This document shows, in pieces, positions 1 to 7,268 of a stretch of DNA of 11,217 nucleotides (within the stretch, counting starts at the first letter, position 1; each line of letters starts with the position of its first letter). The stretch is from Jimgerdemannia flammicorona (taxonomy: Eukaryota; Mucoromycota; Endogonomycetes; Endogonales; Endogonaceae): positions 1-11,217 of the forward strand of contig RBNI01006539.1 of assembly GCA_003990745.1 (NCBI GenBank). Reading direction: 5' to 3'. The notes beneath the pieces are model-generated. The model searched no databases. It was not told where the DNA came from and was given only the letters and a program-made list of their open reading frames with translations. Both the position numbers and the translations under genes were made by a program.

Positions 1-152
1 TGTTGGCGAGAGGGTGGTCTTTAGACGTGAAGGGGTGGGGTGGGGCCCCCAGATGGGGATTGGTTAATGGGAGGTGATATTGTATAATTATTCATAGACT
101 GGTAATAAAGGCGGAGTCCAAGGGACTATAAAAAAAAAAAAAAAAAAAAAAA
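1..152 (+). mobile_element. 3' end of a poly(A)-tailed non-LTR retroelement (tail copy A)
   Basis: A G-rich 3' region runs to an AATAAAG at about 104-110, then the motif GGAGTCCAAGGGACTATA at 113-130 and an A-tract to 152. The same order (gtggtcttt, a G-run/C-run, AATAAAG, GTCTAAGTGAC, poly(A)) recurs at 11068-11217, and the last part recurs inverted at 2438-2512. This is what 3' ends of a LINE or LINE-mobilised family look like. No coding sequence is visible and the 5' part lies outside the window, so LINE versus SINE cannot be decided. The A-tract abuts a 3' LTR remnant at 153, so this copy probably inserted into the LTR. Confidence 0.6.
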
Positions 153-244
153 GAGTCATATGTTCAATACCGTGTACCGAAAGTGATTCTGACATCATTC
201 ACTGCTGGAGAATTTTCTCTAAGGAATCTTCTTAAATGTCTATA
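153..244 (-). repeat. Truncated 3' LTR (U3 fragment)
   Basis: The fragment starts directly after the purine tract at 245-258. Read on the minus strand it opens TATAGACAT, comparable to TGTATGACAT at the start of the candidate 5' LTR (7225). Both copies later share CAGCAGT, a TCAG-ATCAC block and a terminal TGACTC, with gaps. Divergence is large, as expected for an old element. The fragment stops at the poly(A) tail ending at 152, so the rest of the LTR would lie left of that insertion, outside the window. Confidence 0.4.
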
Positions 245-258
245 CCTCGTTTCCCACC
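245..258 (-). other. Candidate polypurine tract
   Basis: The minus strand reads GGTGGGAAACGAGG just upstream of the 3' LTR fragment and about 165 bp after the Pol stop. Purine tracts at this site prime plus-strand DNA synthesis in LTR retroelements. Two pyrimidines interrupt it, so it is decayed or imperfect. Confidence 0.45.
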
Positions 259-421
259 AGTGGTATGGAGAGAATAGGCTTGCTTTCAGTTTTGCTATTT
301 TTTTCTAAGGGTCAGTATTGTTTTGTCTTGACTTGCTGAGTTCTTGATTTGTTCATGATAATTATAATATTCGAGAGGGTAATATATAGTATGTACTGAT
401 AGGTGTCGGAGTATTCGGGTT

Positions 422-586
422 TCAGTTATTTAGGGAATTGTATTCCTGAACTAAGTTCATAGTATTCTGGAGGTTGGTCTTGGGTTCCCATGTGGCATTG
501 TGGATTGGGTAACCTTTCCATTTGACAAGGTACTCAGGGTGGTTTTTGTTGCCACATTTGTTGAAAATTTGTTCAACTTTGTATTC
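422..586 (-). pseudogene. Chromodomain at the Pol C-terminus
   Basis: The last ~50 codons read as a chromodomain: EEYKVEQI, then a variable loop, EYLVKWKGYP, and ATWEP followed by a C-terminal helix (NLVQEY) before the TGA. The three aromatic positions that form the methyl-lysine cage in HP1-type chromodomains (Tyr in EEY, Trp in VKW, Tyr in KGY) are all present. In chromoviruses this domain steers integration to H3K9-methylated heterochromatin. Upstream is an SH3-like integrase tail segment (IKIYLVFNVQCFK), matching the usual 'HPVFHVS' region. This module has no internal stop and is the best preserved part of the element. Confidence 0.88.
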
Positions 587-639
587 TTCTTGGTCATTAA
601 TAATGACAGGTGCAGGTGGTTCAGTGGTCCGGTTTGGGA

Positions 640-1800
640 ATAGCTCATTGTCATTTTCATTATATCACTTGAAACATTGGACATTAAAGACTAGGTAAAT
701 CTTAATAGTATCTGATAGCACCAGTTTGTAAGAGGTTGGAGAGACTTGTGCAATGACTTCAAATGGTCTGATAAACTTGCTGTTCAGCTTTGTAGATAGT
801 CTGTGCTTGAGGTTGTCAACTCGGTATCCTCAGATGTCTAGTAGAACTTTTTCTCCAATATCAAAGGTTTCTTCTCGGTGATATTGGTTAACATACTGTA
901 ACTGTTGTTCTTGAGCTCATGATAAGTTCTCAATTGCAATCTAGCTTAGATTGCACATTTAAAGTAGGAATTCTTCAACAGCTTCGACTATAGAGAGTTT
1001 ATCAGTAGTTCGGATAAGTGTCAGAGGGGTGTTTGGGTTTAGTCCAGTGTTGGCAAAGAATGAGGTCATTCCAAGAGAGGCTTGCTTGCTGTTGTTGTAA
1101 ACAAACTCGACTGCAGTAAGGTGTTCATGCCAATCATCTTGTCTGTAGGAAACATAGTTCCTTAGTATTTGTTCCAGAGTTTGGTTCATTCTTTCAGTTT
1201 GGTCATCAGTTTCAGGGTAAAAGGCTGTAGATAGTGCAAGTTTTATTCCAAGGTGCATATGGAGGGCTTTTCAAAAATGGCTGGTGAATTTCGGATCTCA
1301 GTCACTAACAATGATCTTAGGAAGACTATGATAGCAGAAGATATTGTTGAACAAGAGTATGGCTATGTCCGGTGCTGTTGCAGTAGTAGTAGTTGATACA
1401 AAGTGGACTTGTTTGCTGAGATAGTTCACAAAGACAACAATTGCATCTTTCCTATTCTTGGTTTGGGGTAGTTGTACAATGAAGTCCATAGAGATTTGTT
1501 CCCAATTAATAGATGGTACTGGGATGGGATAGAGTAGACCAGGTTTTGCTAGTATGGAGGACTTGTTTCGTTGGCAGGCATCACAGGAAGTGATGTAGGT
1601 CTTGAGCTGATCTGCCATGTGGGGCCAATAGAAGTTTCGGGAAATAACTTCATAGCATTTGTCAAATCCTAAATGTCTAGCTATAGGTGTATCATGACAT
1701 TCAAATAGAATAGTCCTTCAGAGGTCTCGGTTATTTGGGACATATAGTCTGTCCTTATAGTAGATAGCATTGTCCTTGAGTTGGTATTGATGGTACTGGG
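640..1800 (-). pseudogene. Integrase domain
   Basis: The zinc-binding HHCC block is visible at about 1720-1565 (CHD...RHLGF...FYWPHM...CDACQ). The catalytic core has Asp in ISMDFI (1484-1486), Asp in IIVSD (1301-1303) and Glu in QTER (1193-1195). The spacing of the last two is exactly 35 residues, the DD35E signature. The catalytic triad survives but the core carries a TGA right after the second Asp and another in the HF-x-KAL segment, where Trp is usual. The motif TDGQTERVNQ of the family appears here as TDDQTERMNQ. Three more stops cluster at about 905-962. The C-terminal part leads into the chromodomain. Confidence 0.9.
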
Positions 1801-1939
1801 TATACTTGTCAGCATCATCACTGTTCAGGATTTTTCAGAGTACTTGAGCTTCTTTATTATTAGTACATGCTGTGATAATTTGTTCCATGATGGAGTTTGT
1901 AACCAAGGTGAGGGTTTGGATAACTTCTTCAATTGGTGG

Positions 1940-2380
1940 TCTGGAGATTGCATCGGCAACAATGTTTTCCTTACCAGGGTGATACTGGATTTCATAGTTA
2001 AAGTTGGTGAGGACTTTCATCTATCTGGCTTGCTTTCGAGAAAGAGTAGCCTGGGTCTTGATATTGACTAATGACTTGTGGTCAGTCAATACAGTAAAGT
2101 GTGCTCCTTTTAGATATGGTCACCATTTGATCAGGGTGTCTACAATGGCTAGCATTTCCTTCTCATGAGTTGCATAGTTGATTTCGGCATCATTGAACTT
2201 ACAGGAGTGATAGGTGACAGGGTGTCTTTCTTGCATGAGTACTACTCCAAGAGCTAGGTCAGAGGCATCAGTAGTAACTTTATATGGTAGGGCAGAGTTT
2301 GCCGCTTGAAGTACTGGAGTAGTTATCAAGGTATCTTTCAATACTTGAAAGGCTGTATCTTGTTCGGGTCCCCATTTTAC
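1940..2380 (-). pseudogene. RNase H domain
   Basis: RNase H removes the RNA strand of the RNA/DNA hybrid during reverse transcription. Visible blocks are WGPEQDTAFQVLK, TTDASDLALGVVL (first catalytic Asp), THEKEMLAIV (catalytic Glu), TDHKSL (second Asp) and ENIVADAISRPP (last Asp and the end of the domain). All four acidic positions are retained. A TAG at about 2021-2023 replaces the Trp usual before the third block. The 75-bp poly(A) insertion lies just upstream, in the linker to RT. Confidence 0.88.
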
Positions 2381-2425
2381 AAGATTGTTGAAGTCTTTCT
2401 CTTGTTTTATGGTCCAGCATTGTTT

Positions 2426-2431
2426 TTCTTT

Positions 2432-2486
<55 letters not shown>

Positions 2487-2524
2487 GTCACTTAGACTCC
2501 ATTCCTTTATTCTTCTTTCTTGCT
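2426..2524 (-). mobile_element. Tiny 5'-truncated poly(A) retroposon with 12-bp target-site duplication
   Basis: Inserted bases are 2438-2512. On the minus strand they read GAATAAAGGAATGGAGTCTAAGTGACTATA-like sequence (29 nt before the tail) and about 46 A. They are flanked by perfect 12-bp direct repeats TTCTTTCTTGCT at 2426-2437 and 2513-2524 (plus strand). The 3' motif matches those before the A-tracts at 130 and 11194, so it is the extreme 3' end of the same family. The insertion splits the lysine-rich RT/RNase H linker. Its total of 87 added bases keeps the frame but brings TAA codons and a Lys tract. The long, clean A-tract argues for a fairly recent event, after the host element was already dead. 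Confidence 0.85.
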
Positions 2525-2589
2525 GTACTTGGTTATTTGGGTAAGGGCAGTGGCGATTTTGGCGAAGTTGGCAACAAATCATCTATAAT

Positions 2590-3345
2590 AGTTTGCTAAT
2601 CCCAGAAATGACTAGAGGTCTTTCAGCTTCTTGGGTCTGGGCCAGTCTTTGATTGTAGAGATTTTGCTAGAGTCCACTTTGATTCCATTTGGAGTGACAA
2701 TATATCCAAGAAATTGGATTTCTTTCAGGAGGAATTCATACTTGCTGAGCTTTGCAAAGAGTTGGTTTTCTCGGAGTTTCAGTAGTACTAGTTCAAGGTG
2801 TTCAAGATGTTCCTCCAGGGTTTTGCTGAAGACTAGGATGTTGTTAATATAGATAATAACAAATTTGTCTAGGTATGAGTGCAGGATAGTATTCATCAGA
2901 GTCTAGAAGGTTGCTGGGGCATTAGTTAAGCCAAAAGGCATAACCAGGAACTTGAAGTGTCTATAGTGGGTTTGGAAGGCTGTTTTGTAGATGTCTTCTT
3001 CTTTTATGGCAATTTGCCAATAACTATTTTGCAGATTGAAAGAGCTCATGAATTGCAGGTTGGTAAGTCTATTGAATATTTCATCGATTCTGGGTAGTGG
3101 GCAACAGTTCTTGATGGTCTGCTCATTGAGGTTGCAGTAATCAATACATATTTGTAGGTCTTCTCCTTTCTTGACAATAAAGAGAACTGGTGCACCATAG
3201 GGTGATACACTGGGTCTGATGAATCCTTATTCTAGGAGTTCATCAATTTTCTTCTTGAGTGCATCAATTTCTCTCGGAGACATGTAGTAGATTGACTTGA
3301 AGGCAGGCTTGGCATCTGGAATAGTTTTGATGACATAGTCTACTG
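2590..3345 (-). pseudogene. Reverse transcriptase domain, active-site Asp replaced
   Basis: Order of blocks: MSPREIDALKKKIDELLE and GFIRPSVSPYGAPVLFIVKK (fingers), ICIDY, TIKN..PLPRIDEIF, SSFNLQNSYWQI (motif A), MPFGLTNAPATF (motif B), YINNILVFSK (motif C), LFAKLSKYEF and FLGYIVTPNGI (motifs D/E), then the SFLGLANYYR connection. Family members have Asp in motif A and Asp-Asp in motif C. Here all three are Asn (AAT at 3035-3037, AAC-AAC at 2840-2845), each explained by one G-to-A change. Stops interrupt the domain after LLE, after ATF, at 2612-2614 and after YYR. The match to Ty3/gypsy RT is unambiguous. The enzyme is inactive. Confidence 0.93.
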
Positions 3346-3639
3346 CTTGTTTAGGAGGTAGGCCTTTTGGAAGTTTCTTTGGAAATATGTCTCAGAATTT
3401 CTGAAGTAAGGGTCTAACACAGCTGTCAACTTTGGAAAAGTCTTCTTTGGAGTTCTCAGGTTCTCCTTTGGATGGGCAGATGGAGATAGTGAAAAGAGGG
3501 CATTTCTTGGCTAATTTTTTAAGTTATAGCTTATTGATATAGGTGATCTTTGGTCCAGGGTTGCTAGAACTGAGTGGGTCCTTTTTGCCTTGTAGTTTGA
3601 AGTTGTGGCATTCTTTCTTGATGGTCAGAGAATGGTTTA

Positions 3640-4150
3640 TCCAATCAATCATGGGGTTTTCTTGTTTCAACCATAGGGTTCCAAGAATGATTTCATTGTT
3701 CGAAAGTGGTACGATTTAGAGGGTAACATGTACTTGATAGTCACCAATTTGGAAGGGTAGATTGTGGACTTCCTTGCTAATGACATATGAGGTTCCATCA
3801 GCTGTGGCAACTGCTTGAGTTTGTTGTACCAGAGAGGTGAAGACCTTGAGTCTGTTGGCTGTTTCTTTATTGATGAAGTTTCCTGAGGCACCACTGTCTA
3901 TCATAATCTTAACAGATGCTTGATTGACAAAAGCTTTAAGTGTAAGTAGTTTGTCTGATCCAATGGTAGTAATTTTGGTTGTAGAAGCTTTCCTTCTATT
4001 GGTTCTTCTTTGAGCCAGTTCATTGACACAAGAGAAGCAATCGTCAATTATTCGAGAAGAGTACATTCTAATGCCATGGGGGCATCGGCCACTTGGCATA
4101 TATTCATCTTCAATTTTCTTATAGAATTGTTCTTCTTTATTCATAGTTGG
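3640..4150 (-). pseudogene. Retropepsin-type aspartic protease with preceding linker
   Basis: The active-site loop IDSGASGNFI is intact at about 3904-3875, with the usual hydrophobic strand before it (AFVNQASVKIM). A second block (NNEIILGTLWL) fits the family's ILG motif near the end of the monomer. The enzyme would have dimerised to cut the Gag-Pol polyprotein. A TAA at about 3716-3718 breaks the domain. The ~60 codons before it are basic and hold a Cys/His cluster (CPHG, then CFSC 13 residues on) that resembles a small zinc site, though I know no named family for it. Confidence 0.82.
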
Positions 4151-4159
4151 TTGGGCTGG

Positions 4160-4535
4160 GGCTTTGTTTGATGAGCCAAATTCTTTAGATCCTTGGATGG
4201 TGGGCAGTAGCTCAGGGACTTCCTTGACTGTCAGGGTTGACTCAATTTTTTTGAATAGAATCTGAGTAATGCAGAAACCAGTGGGGATCTTGAAGGATGT
4301 CCAACTATGGTTTCAGATCAGGACAATGATTTCACCTGTATAATCTTCATCAATAACTCCTCCTTCTACTGAGAGTCCTTTCAATTCTAGGCTGCATTCT
4401 TCCAACATGTCCTTCAGGAATTTGGATGCTTATTTCTGTGTAGACTTGCTTGACTTCTCAGTTGGAAACTGTAGCTTCTTCAGCTACATACAGGTTATAT
4501 CCAGCTGCTTTTTGACTTCCTTTGGTTGGAGCCTT
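4160..4535 (-). pseudogene. dUTPase domain between nucleocapsid and protease
   Basis: dUTPase hydrolyses dUTP to dUMP and pyrophosphate and keeps uracil out of newly made cDNA. All five motifs of the trimeric family can be found in order: motif I KAAGYNLYVAEE (family AGYDLY, Asp now Asn), then ISIQIPEGHVGR, motif II reduced to PR, motif III GGVIDEDYTGE intact, motif IV FKIPTGFCITQILF, and a weak glycine-rich motif V GSKEFGSS near 4170. Length is about 125 codons, near the family's 130-150. The first half reads in the Gag frame, the second in the Pol frame. The switch is at about 4385 within motif II, where the Ser-Gly after PR is missing. One stop lies after motif III. This is a fusion domain, not a separate gene. 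Confidence 0.85.
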
Positions 4536-6845
4536 AGCAGTTTGCCTTAATTTGATAAAGTCTAGTATTCTGGTAGTCAGGTTGTTGAGGTGGTACAGAG
4601 TGGTAACAGTTGCTTGTATTGCTGTTCAGGGTTTTTGGTTAGGGCAGGCACTAGCTATGTATCCTGTCTTTCAGCAATAGAAGCATGCTCTACTTCTTCA
4701 AAGCTCATTTCTTTCTCCTTCAGTGAGTTTCTTGAAGGTACTTAGCTGGGTGGGTTCATGATTTCTGAGTGTCCAAGAGGTGGATGTTGAGGGAGCTTGG
4801 GATGCTTCATACTTGGGTTCTTCTTTCTTGGTCCAAGTCTTTTCCTTGTTATTGAATTGTCTTCAGGGCAGAATTGGTCCAGCTGTTAAGATTTGCTTGA
4901 CCATAGTCTTGATTCTTGCCAGATACCATTATTGGTGATCACAACCAACTGGGTGGCCTTGTTCTCAGATTTTTCTAATAAGCCATTTAGGCAGGGTATC
5001 AAATAAATGGTCTGCTCTTGTACTATTTCATGCTTCATCATTGGCAATATATCCTAGGCCAACAGTATTCAAGAGTGACTCGAGTTTTATACAGAAGGTT
5101 TTGAATTCTTCCTTGTCATATACATCAAATTTGAGGTTGCAGAGTTTTACTCGAGATTTGGCAATTATTGTTTTGCTATGGTATTGAGCAATCATGAGTT
5201 GTTTGAGTCCAGGGACTGTAGGATGGGCTCCATATCCTGGGGCATTGTTTGCTACATTCTGAGTAACTACTGCAGGTCAGATGTCCCATGTGAGGGGTTT
5301 TTCAGGAAGGGTTCGCCACTATTCTTCGGCAGGTCCTTGGAAGAATGTAACAACTCGGCAGACATAGGCTGTGGTGGTAGCAAAGAGTTGTTCCAGAGTG
5401 TGGTCTTGATTGTTTATCAGGAGGCAGTCAGCAACTTGCTCATTGGTCCATTGATTGGCTTCAAAGTTGGTATCAACTATACTAATGAAGCTTTGGACTT
5501 CTTGTGCAGTACCATTGAAGGTAGGTAGGCTCAGATTTTTGGTAGGTCGGGTCTGTTCAGTTAAGGCAGTGATGGTTGCTGCCATTATGGCTACTTGGGC
5601 TATGAGGTCTAGAATCTGTTGGTTGGCTATATTGTTTACTGGAGGCAGTTAGACTACTGGTAGTAGTGTTACTGATATTACTTGAGGTACTGGTGCAGAG
5701 TGTGAGGGTGTTCTTTGGGTCTGTGTAAGTTACTGGAGTAATAGTTGTGGATCTGAAGTGAGGGCTTGATAGATAGCTGTCTGTTGCTGTATAGGTATAT
5801 TCTGGCCTGATGGAGGTACGTCTTCTTCAGTAGTATATCCAGGATCAAATTCACTGAGATACTCCTCCTCCTCTTCGGTTTGGTTCCTGTGTAATTGGGT
5901 TTGCTCAGCATTGAAGTAGACAGAGTCAGTTATATATCTGATTTCAGAAGGACTTAATTCAAAGTCAAGTTCTGGTTCGGTATTGGTTGCAGATTCTGGT
6001 AGAGCAGTAGCAGGGCCTGCTTCTGGTTTGGAGTCAGGTAGTTGATGAAGAGTTTCTCTTGCTTCTTCCTTAAGGATATGCCAGGCCTTACTGTTCTGGA
6101 ATTGATAGTATAATGTGGTCTTGGTCCTGGTTCAGTGAAAGTTGGTAGAGTTGAGCCACTTGGCTACAGAGGCTTAGGCTTCATGAGGAACTAAGGCTAG
6201 AAAGACTGCTGCTGGTTGTCCTAGGTCGCTCAGATTTGTAGAGCTGACAAAACTCTTGTTGAGAAGAGTAAAGAAGGCTTCTATAAGATCTTCTTCATCT
6301 TGACTTGCTGGGTGTAGTGTAAGGAGTTCAGTGAATAGATTTTTGCCTATTTTCTAGTTTAATCAGAATACTTCTTTCTTTGAATGAAGTTTGTCCCACT
6401 TGTTGCAGGTGTAGAGGTCAAATTGTCCTTGTACGTCAGGTTCAATTCTCTCCAGATTATCAGATGGTTCAGGATAAATTCCAGTTCAGAGGTTGGGCTT
6501 TATACCAACTTGTAGAAATTCACAGAGGGGTTTTATAGTAGGGTGAGGAAGCATCTTGAAGTGGAATTGGATTGTAAACCACTGCTACAAGTTGTAAGAG
6601 GGTTGCTTTTTAGGGTAACCATTATGTAGTTCTGGAAGAGTTTTCTGGAAGTTCTGGATATTCTGGAAGACCGTTTTCTTATGGTCAAGATCAATTTCAT
6701 ATGGAGTACATCCTCTATGCTTATTGATTTCAAGATCAGATTGACATCTCAACCAAAGTCCTTTTTCAGACTAGTTCTGGATATTCAGGAGTTTCTGTAT
6801 TTCAGGAAGTTCAAGAAACTGAGACCAGCTTAGTTGAATTGGCAT
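4386..6845 (-). pseudogene. gag: Decayed long Gag polyprotein running into dUTPase
   Basis: A single minus-strand frame is followed from ATG at 6843-6845 for about 820 codons with no frameshift but about 19 stops. The first ~420 codons match no domain I recognise. They include aromatic/Gln-rich helices and then an acidic segment with five Glu in a row near 5870. A capsid-like part starts near 5555 (LSLPTFNGTAQEVQSFI, as in Ty3/gypsy capsids) and runs to about 4900. A basic Ser/Thr-rich linker and a zinc knuckle follow. The start was chosen because it lies right after the candidate LTR and primer site, and the frame stays coherent from there. Ty3/gypsy Gags are usually much shorter, so the N-terminal extension is unusual. 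Confidence 0.8.
4644..4685 (-). other. Nucleocapsid zinc knuckle, His replaced by Tyr
   Basis: Spacing is exactly C-x2-C-x4-(H)-x4-C, with CFYC, KTG, IASA and a final Cys. The zinc-binding His is Tyr (TAC, one C-to-T from CAC), and the codon after CFYC is TGA, one C-to-T from CGA (Arg). The knuckle would have bound genomic RNA. It marks the end of Gag just before the dUTPase. Confidence 0.85.
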
Positions 6846-6850
6846 ATTGC

Positions 6851-6866
6851 TGCAGACAATACCCAA
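6851..6866 (-). other. Weak primer-binding-site candidate
   Basis: The minus strand has TGGGTATTGTCTGCAG ending 5 nt before the Gag ATG. A TGG start is what a tRNA-CCA primer needs, and the position just inside the LTR fits. I cannot match it to a particular tRNA, and the LTR end next to it lacks a clean CA. It is tentative, since many fungal elements are self-primed instead. Confidence 0.25.
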
Positions 6867-6886
6867 TTAGGAAATTTCGTGGCAGG

Positions 6887-6905
6887 GTTAGGTGTGGGAC
6901 CTAAC
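6887..6905. repeat. 7-bp perfect hairpin near the LTR/leader junction
   Basis: GTTAGGT at 6887-6893 and ACCTAAC at 6899-6905 pair perfectly around the 5-nt loop GTGGG. The site lies about 40 bp before the Gag ATG. It could fold in the element's RNA leader. A role in packaging, dimerisation or priming is only a guess. Confidence 0.5.
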
Positions 6906-6950
6906 AGGGAGCAGATTTACTTAAGAGTGGTTTGTGGGTTATTAAATAGG

Positions 6951-6956
6951 TTTATT
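6951..6956 (-). terminator. AATAAA polyadenylation signal in the LTR
   Basis: AATAAA on the minus strand lies about 130 bp after the TATA box and before the presumed LTR end. This position fits the R/U5 3'-end signal of an LTR retroelement. Confidence 0.4.
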
Positions 6957-7082
6957 CGCTATTCATGATATTACTATACTAGGAGTAGTTGTGTGAAGGG
7001 ATATTGTGGGAAGTGCTCAGAAGTTGTGTTTGGATTGTTCAAGTCTGTTCCAGTCTGAGATTCTGAGGTCTGGAGGAGGGGG

Positions 7083-7090
7083 TATTTATA
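7083..7090 (-). promoter_or_regulatory. TATA box of the retrotransposon promoter
   Basis: TATAAATA on the minus strand is followed by a pyrimidine/AC-rich leader. It is about 135 bp into the candidate LTR and about 240 bp upstream of the Gag ATG, so transcription would start near 7050. The two TGAGTCA sites lie 55-120 bp upstream of it. Confidence 0.5.
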
Positions 7091-7144
7091 CTAGTGAGGG
7101 GCTATCTGGACTATGCTAAATATAGATATAGCACTAAGTGCCTT

Positions 7145-7206
7145 GCTGAGTCAGAATATAGTTATATAGTATAAGTGTGATCTGATATGTCCGACTGCTG
7201 AGTCAG
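7145..7206. promoter_or_regulatory. Two Gcn4/AP-1-like TGAGTCA sites in U3
   Basis: TGAGTCA occurs at 7147-7153 and 7199-7205, both inside the 10-mer GCTGAGTCAG and 52 bp apart. TGA(G/C)TCA is the bZIP (Gcn4/AP-1/CPC1) core in fungi. Placed upstream of the TATA box, they could make the element responsive to starvation or stress. Only the sites are seen. The regulation is inference. Confidence 0.35.
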
Positions 7207-7268
7207 TTCACAGTCATGTCATACAAGGCTAATCTAACTATACTATGATTGCTAAGCTATTTATAGGT

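Larger units (their letters stand above)
422..4384 (-). pseudogene. pol: Decayed Pol polyprotein (dUTPase C-half, PR, RT, RNase H, IN, chromodomain)
   Basis: One minus-strand frame can be followed from about 4384 to a TGA at 422-424 (about 1,320 codons) with all Pol domains in the expected order. About 18 stops interrupt it. Several sit where the family has Arg, Gln or Trp, for example TGA in the YYR-R-F segment after RT, TGA between the two Asp of the integrase SD-x-D motif, and TAG for the Trp before the third RNase H block. Apart from the 87-bp net insertion at 2426-2512, which is a multiple of three and so keeps the frame, no frameshift is needed, so decay has been almost entirely by substitution. 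The stretch 245-421 downstream is non-coding. Confidence 0.92.
153..7225 (-). mobile_element. Degenerate Ty3/gypsy chromovirus carrying a dUTPase domain
   Basis: In minus-strand order the element has a candidate 5' LTR, Gag with a CCHC-type knuckle, dUTPase, aspartic protease (DSGAS), reverse transcriptase, RNase H, integrase (HHCC and DD35E) and a C-terminal chromodomain, then a purine tract and a 3' LTR stub. The order RT-RNase H-integrase-chromodomain defines the chromovirus branch of Ty3/gypsy (Metaviridae). The placement of dUTPase between nucleocapsid and protease recalls betaretroviruses. Roughly 37 in-frame stop codons, a frame switch in dUTPase, RT active-site substitutions and a nested poly(A) insertion show that it cannot move on its own. 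The outer limits are inferred and the 3' LTR is incomplete. Confidence 0.93.
6867..7225 (-). repeat. Candidate 5' LTR
   Basis: The minus strand opens TGTATGACATGACTG at 7225 and runs about 330-360 bp to the Gag leader. It contains two GCTGAGTCAG copies (7145-7154 and 7197-7206 on the plus strand), a TATA box, an AATAAA about 130 bp further on, and a GTCCCACA end or, if the primer site is right, an end near 6867. The layout U3-TATA-R-AATAAA-U5 is that of an LTR. Partial similarity to 153-244 next to the purine tract supports it. No complete second copy exists in the window, so the limits are provisional. Confidence 0.55.

Noticed and set aside
350..378. Similarity of TTCATGATAATTATAATATTCGAGAG to 6960-6985 in the candidate 5' LTR, as evidence for the 3' LTR start
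   Set aside because: It lies between the Pol stop and the purine tract, outside any plausible 3' LTR, is AT-rich and short, and does not extend; probably chance.
2306..2599. Plus-strand open frame with a poly-Phe tract
   Set aside because: It is the reverse complement of the RT/RNase H linker and the inserted A-tract; there is no independent coding evidence.
5178..5528. Plus-strand open frame of 116 codons
   Set aside because: It lies opposite the well-supported Gag capsid frame and shows no domain of its own.
5859..5877. Microsatellite (CCT/CTC-rich tract)
   Set aside because: It encodes the run of Glu in Gag and is only a few units long; it needs no separate explanation.
422..6845. Alternative genetic code with TGA read as Trp, given so many in-frame TGAs
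   Set aside because: Many TGAs sit at family Arg positions (after YYR, after the second integrase Asp, after CFYC), and TAA and TAG are also common, so mutation of CGA, CAA, CAG and TGG explains them better.
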